NCBI GenBank assembly: GCA_964383905.1
Contig: CAYLJO010000024.1
Span: 1-43,876 of the forward strand
Direction of reading: 5' to 3'
DNA: 43,876 nucleotides
From: CAYLJO01 sp964383905
Lineage (GTDB): Bacteria > Acidobacteriota > Blastocatellia > Pyrinomonadales > Pyrinomonadaceae
Shown: in pieces, positions 42,366 to 43,876 of the stretch
How the letters are laid out: every line of letters starts with the position of its first letter
How positions within the stretch are numbered: position 1 is the stretch's first letter
The notes under the pieces: model-generated
Told to the model about the DNA's origin: nothing
What the model saw: the letters and a program-made list of their open reading frames with translations, nothing else
The model's database searches: none
Position numbers and translations under genes: made by a program

Positions 42366-43088
42366 TCATGGCTTGGGGGGAGAGGTATAGTCCTCGAGAA
42401 GCTTTTGCGCTCTCGTCCCCGGGCTCATCACCGCCAGTTTTTTTCTCCAATCGTAGCCGCTGAACACCCCGACCAGCTCGGCCTTATCGTTGTAGACCGG
42501 GCTGCCCGAATACCCGTCGCGGCCGTCAATCCTGGCCGACCAGTACTGTTTGCCACGAAACGTGTAGGGGCCAGAAAAGACTCCCCGCCGCACCATCTTA
42601 TCGCCGTGCGGCCGTGCGATCAGTAGCAGCCTCTCGTCCTGGCTGGGTCTCGCTTCAAAGCTGGGGGCCATGGTTCGTTTCTGTGATTGGCAGACGCGCA
42701 GGAGCGCCAGATCCGCCTCTTCATCCACCTTAAGGACGGTCGCCTGGCAGCCGTTGATGTGGACCTTGACTTCCAACTGGTCCGTGGGCGCGAATCCTAA
42801 GACCTCTCTCTTGGAAACGCTCAGCTCGCCGGAAACAACGTGGTAGGCCGTCATGACCAGCCCGTCGCCGACCAGAAATCCGCTCGCGTACCCGTTGGGC
42901 CCCCAGTCAAGAAAAGAGATGGCGCGCTGCAGCACGTTCTGGTTCTTCTTGCTGAACTTCAGTTCGAGAGACAAAGTGTAGCCCTCCTGTTTAAGGACCA
43001 GGGTCGCCGGATTGTCTGCCACGCTGTTGGGTGCGAGCAGAGAGACGAGGGCGACAGCAACAGCCAAGACGCAAAATCTTCTTTTCAT
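42366..43088 (-). CDS. Small secreted trypsin-like serine protease (S1C-like, no PDZ)
   Basis: 240 residues. The signal peptide is MKRRFCVLAVAVALVSLLAP, then NSVA. The protease core shows the triad: His (VMTAYHVVSG), Asp (DEEADLALLRV) and Ser (DGRDGYSGSPVYN). The fold order matches HtrA-type proteases, but PDZ domains are lacking and a short insert precedes the catalytic His. AAAGGAGATCGAG lies directly before ATG 43088. It may be a periplasmic or surface protease. It points away from the downstream-edge gene's 3' end with a 308-bp gap. Confidence 0.88.
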   Translation of the reverse strand: MKRRFCVLAVAVALVSLLAPNSVADNPATLVLKQEGYTLSLELKFSKKNQNVLQRAISFLDWGPNGYASGFLVGDGLVMTAYHVVSGELSVSKREVLGFAPTDQLEVKVHINGCQATVLKVDEEADLALLRVCQSQKRTMAPSFEARPSQDERLLLIARPHGDKMVRRGVFSGPYTFRGKQYWSARIDGRDGYSGSPVYNDKAELVGVFSGYDWRKKLAVMSPGTRAQKLLEDYTSPPKP

Positions 43089-43396
43089 CTCGATCTCCTT
43101 TAGATAAATGACGGGTTACAGCGGCATTCAAGGGCGGCGACACTTCTATCACAGAACCGGCCGGCAGCGGTAGTGAATTGCTGCTCCGGGGGCGGGGTTG
43201 AAAGGGTGTCACCAAAAAAGTCAGGTCCGGCCAGGATTGTTAGCATTTTCGCCGATTCCTCTGACTGAAATTAAGATCGGGTTTAGCGCTTCGGGATATC
43301 CAGCTCCCGGACCCGGTCTCCCGCCTGATCTTTTGCCTCGGGCCGCCAGTGCGAAAGGCTCTGGCACACAGGTAGGGCCCACCATCCCCTTCTTGC
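43089..43396. other. Gap between two minus-strand genes
   Basis: About 308 bp with no supported gene or clear terminator; a few low-credibility frames on both strands. Confidence 0.4.
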
Positions 43397-43876
43397 TCAG
43401 GGCTGAGCGACGGGGGTGATTTGGTGGGAGACAAGTTGCCAACCCCCTGGCTGCTTCACGTAAACCCTTGTGTAGTGGGTCTGGCCGCTGATGTCCTGGC
43501 CACGGTCACGACCTTTCACCGTAGCGCGGCCGGTGACCACGGCCGTGTTCCCGTAGACGCGCACATTAACGTCGTCGTAGCTGAAAGACTCAAAACTGGG
43601 ACTTCCGGACTTCACATTGGCCACGGACTGTGCCTTGTTCGTGACCTCGCCGTTACGGCCCGTACCGCTGTAGTCCTCGGCCAGGACACGCTCGAAGTAT
43701 GCTGCATCGCCTTTGAGAAAAGATTCACGGCGCTGATTCTCCATCTGCGTGATAGCTTGCTCGACGGAGCTGGTTTTAGCTGTCTTGCCGGGCGCGGTCA
43801 TCTTCCTGGCCAGCGTTTGGCCTAAAGCAAGCGACGACGAAGCAATGAGCAGCGCGGCGATGACAAGTATTCGTTT
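43397..43876 (-). CDS. Secreted SnoaL/DUF4440-like protein (5' end just outside window)
   Basis: The frame runs from the window edge to 43397 (159 codons). The ATG at 43801 is internal: the 25 codons before it encode a signal peptide (KRILVIAALLIASSSLALGQ), so the true start is probably one codon beyond 43876. The mature part is an NTF2-like fold of the DUF4440/SnoaL type: AITQMENQRRESFLKGDAAY, VLAEDYSGTGRNGEVTNKAQ, DDVNVRVYGNTAVVTGRATV and YTRVYVKQPGGWQLVSHQIT. Such proteins may bind small ligands or be enzymes; no activity can be assigned. Same strand as the protease gene, 308 bp upstream of it. Confidence 0.88.
   Translation of the reverse strand, partial: KRILVIAALLIASSSLALGQTLARKMTAPGKTAKTSSVEQAITQMENQRRESFLKGDAAYFERVLAEDYSGTGRNGEVTNKAQSVANVKSGSPSFESFSYDDVNVRVYGNTAVVTGRATVKGRDRGQDISGQTHYTRVYVKQPGGWQLVSHQITPVAQP

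Overview
The window most likely comes from an Acidobacteriota genome, perhaps class Blastocatellia. The main reason is a run of about 800-residue FtsX/MacB-type permeases with two permease modules and no partner ATPase. These match the family known as acidobacterial duplicated orphan permeases (ADOP). Fis-tailed TPR regulators, DUF2585, PilZ and GGDEF/EAL genes and a moderately high G+C content fit this placement. The species is not determined. No rRNA, tRNA or CRISPR array was seen.

Layout. (i) 1-6.5 kb, minus strand: a probable operon of MarR regulator, BON-domain protein, HtrA/DegP protease, MacA-like adaptor, MacB/LolD-type ATPase and MacB-type permease (cut by the window edge). This looks like an envelope-stress and efflux unit. 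Long perfect inverted repeats lie at three successive gene junctions. (ii) 7-26 kb: mostly single chromosomal genes. They include a polysaccharide deacetylase, a TPR-Fis regulator divergent from a tiny secreted protein, a CDP-alcohol phosphatidyltransferase, an orphan sugar-binding lipoprotein, a DnaJ-type zinc-finger protein, a PilZ protein, an EEP-family nuclease broken by one amber codon, DUF2585, a ParA-like protein with a ruined P-loop, YbaK, YggT-like, GrpB and CoA-binding proteins, a REC-PAS-GGDEF-EAL protein, and several small proteins. (iii) 26.6-30 kb: a plasmid-type replication/partition module. A RepA-like winged-helix protein is divergent from an excisionase-type HTH protein, a canonical ParA and a third protein with a C-terminal winged helix. 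The module carries three clusters of 15-bp near-palindromic iterons. One cluster lies inside the coding sequence of the third protein and is translated as S-T-P-V-x pentapeptides. (iv) 30.7-42.2 kb, plus strand: four tandem ADOP permeases, a secreted lectin-like protein between the first two, and the remnant of a fifth permease with a duplicated leader. (v) 42.3-43.9 kb, minus strand: a small trypsin-like protease and a secreted SnoaL/DUF4440-like protein whose first codon lies just outside the window.

The most unusual elements are the iteron module with dual-coding repeats (27,958-29,935), the TPR-Fis regulator paired with a small secreted protein (8,568-10,800), and the degenerate ParA (17,901-18,494). 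All functions are inferred from motifs recognised by eye. No database search was possible.
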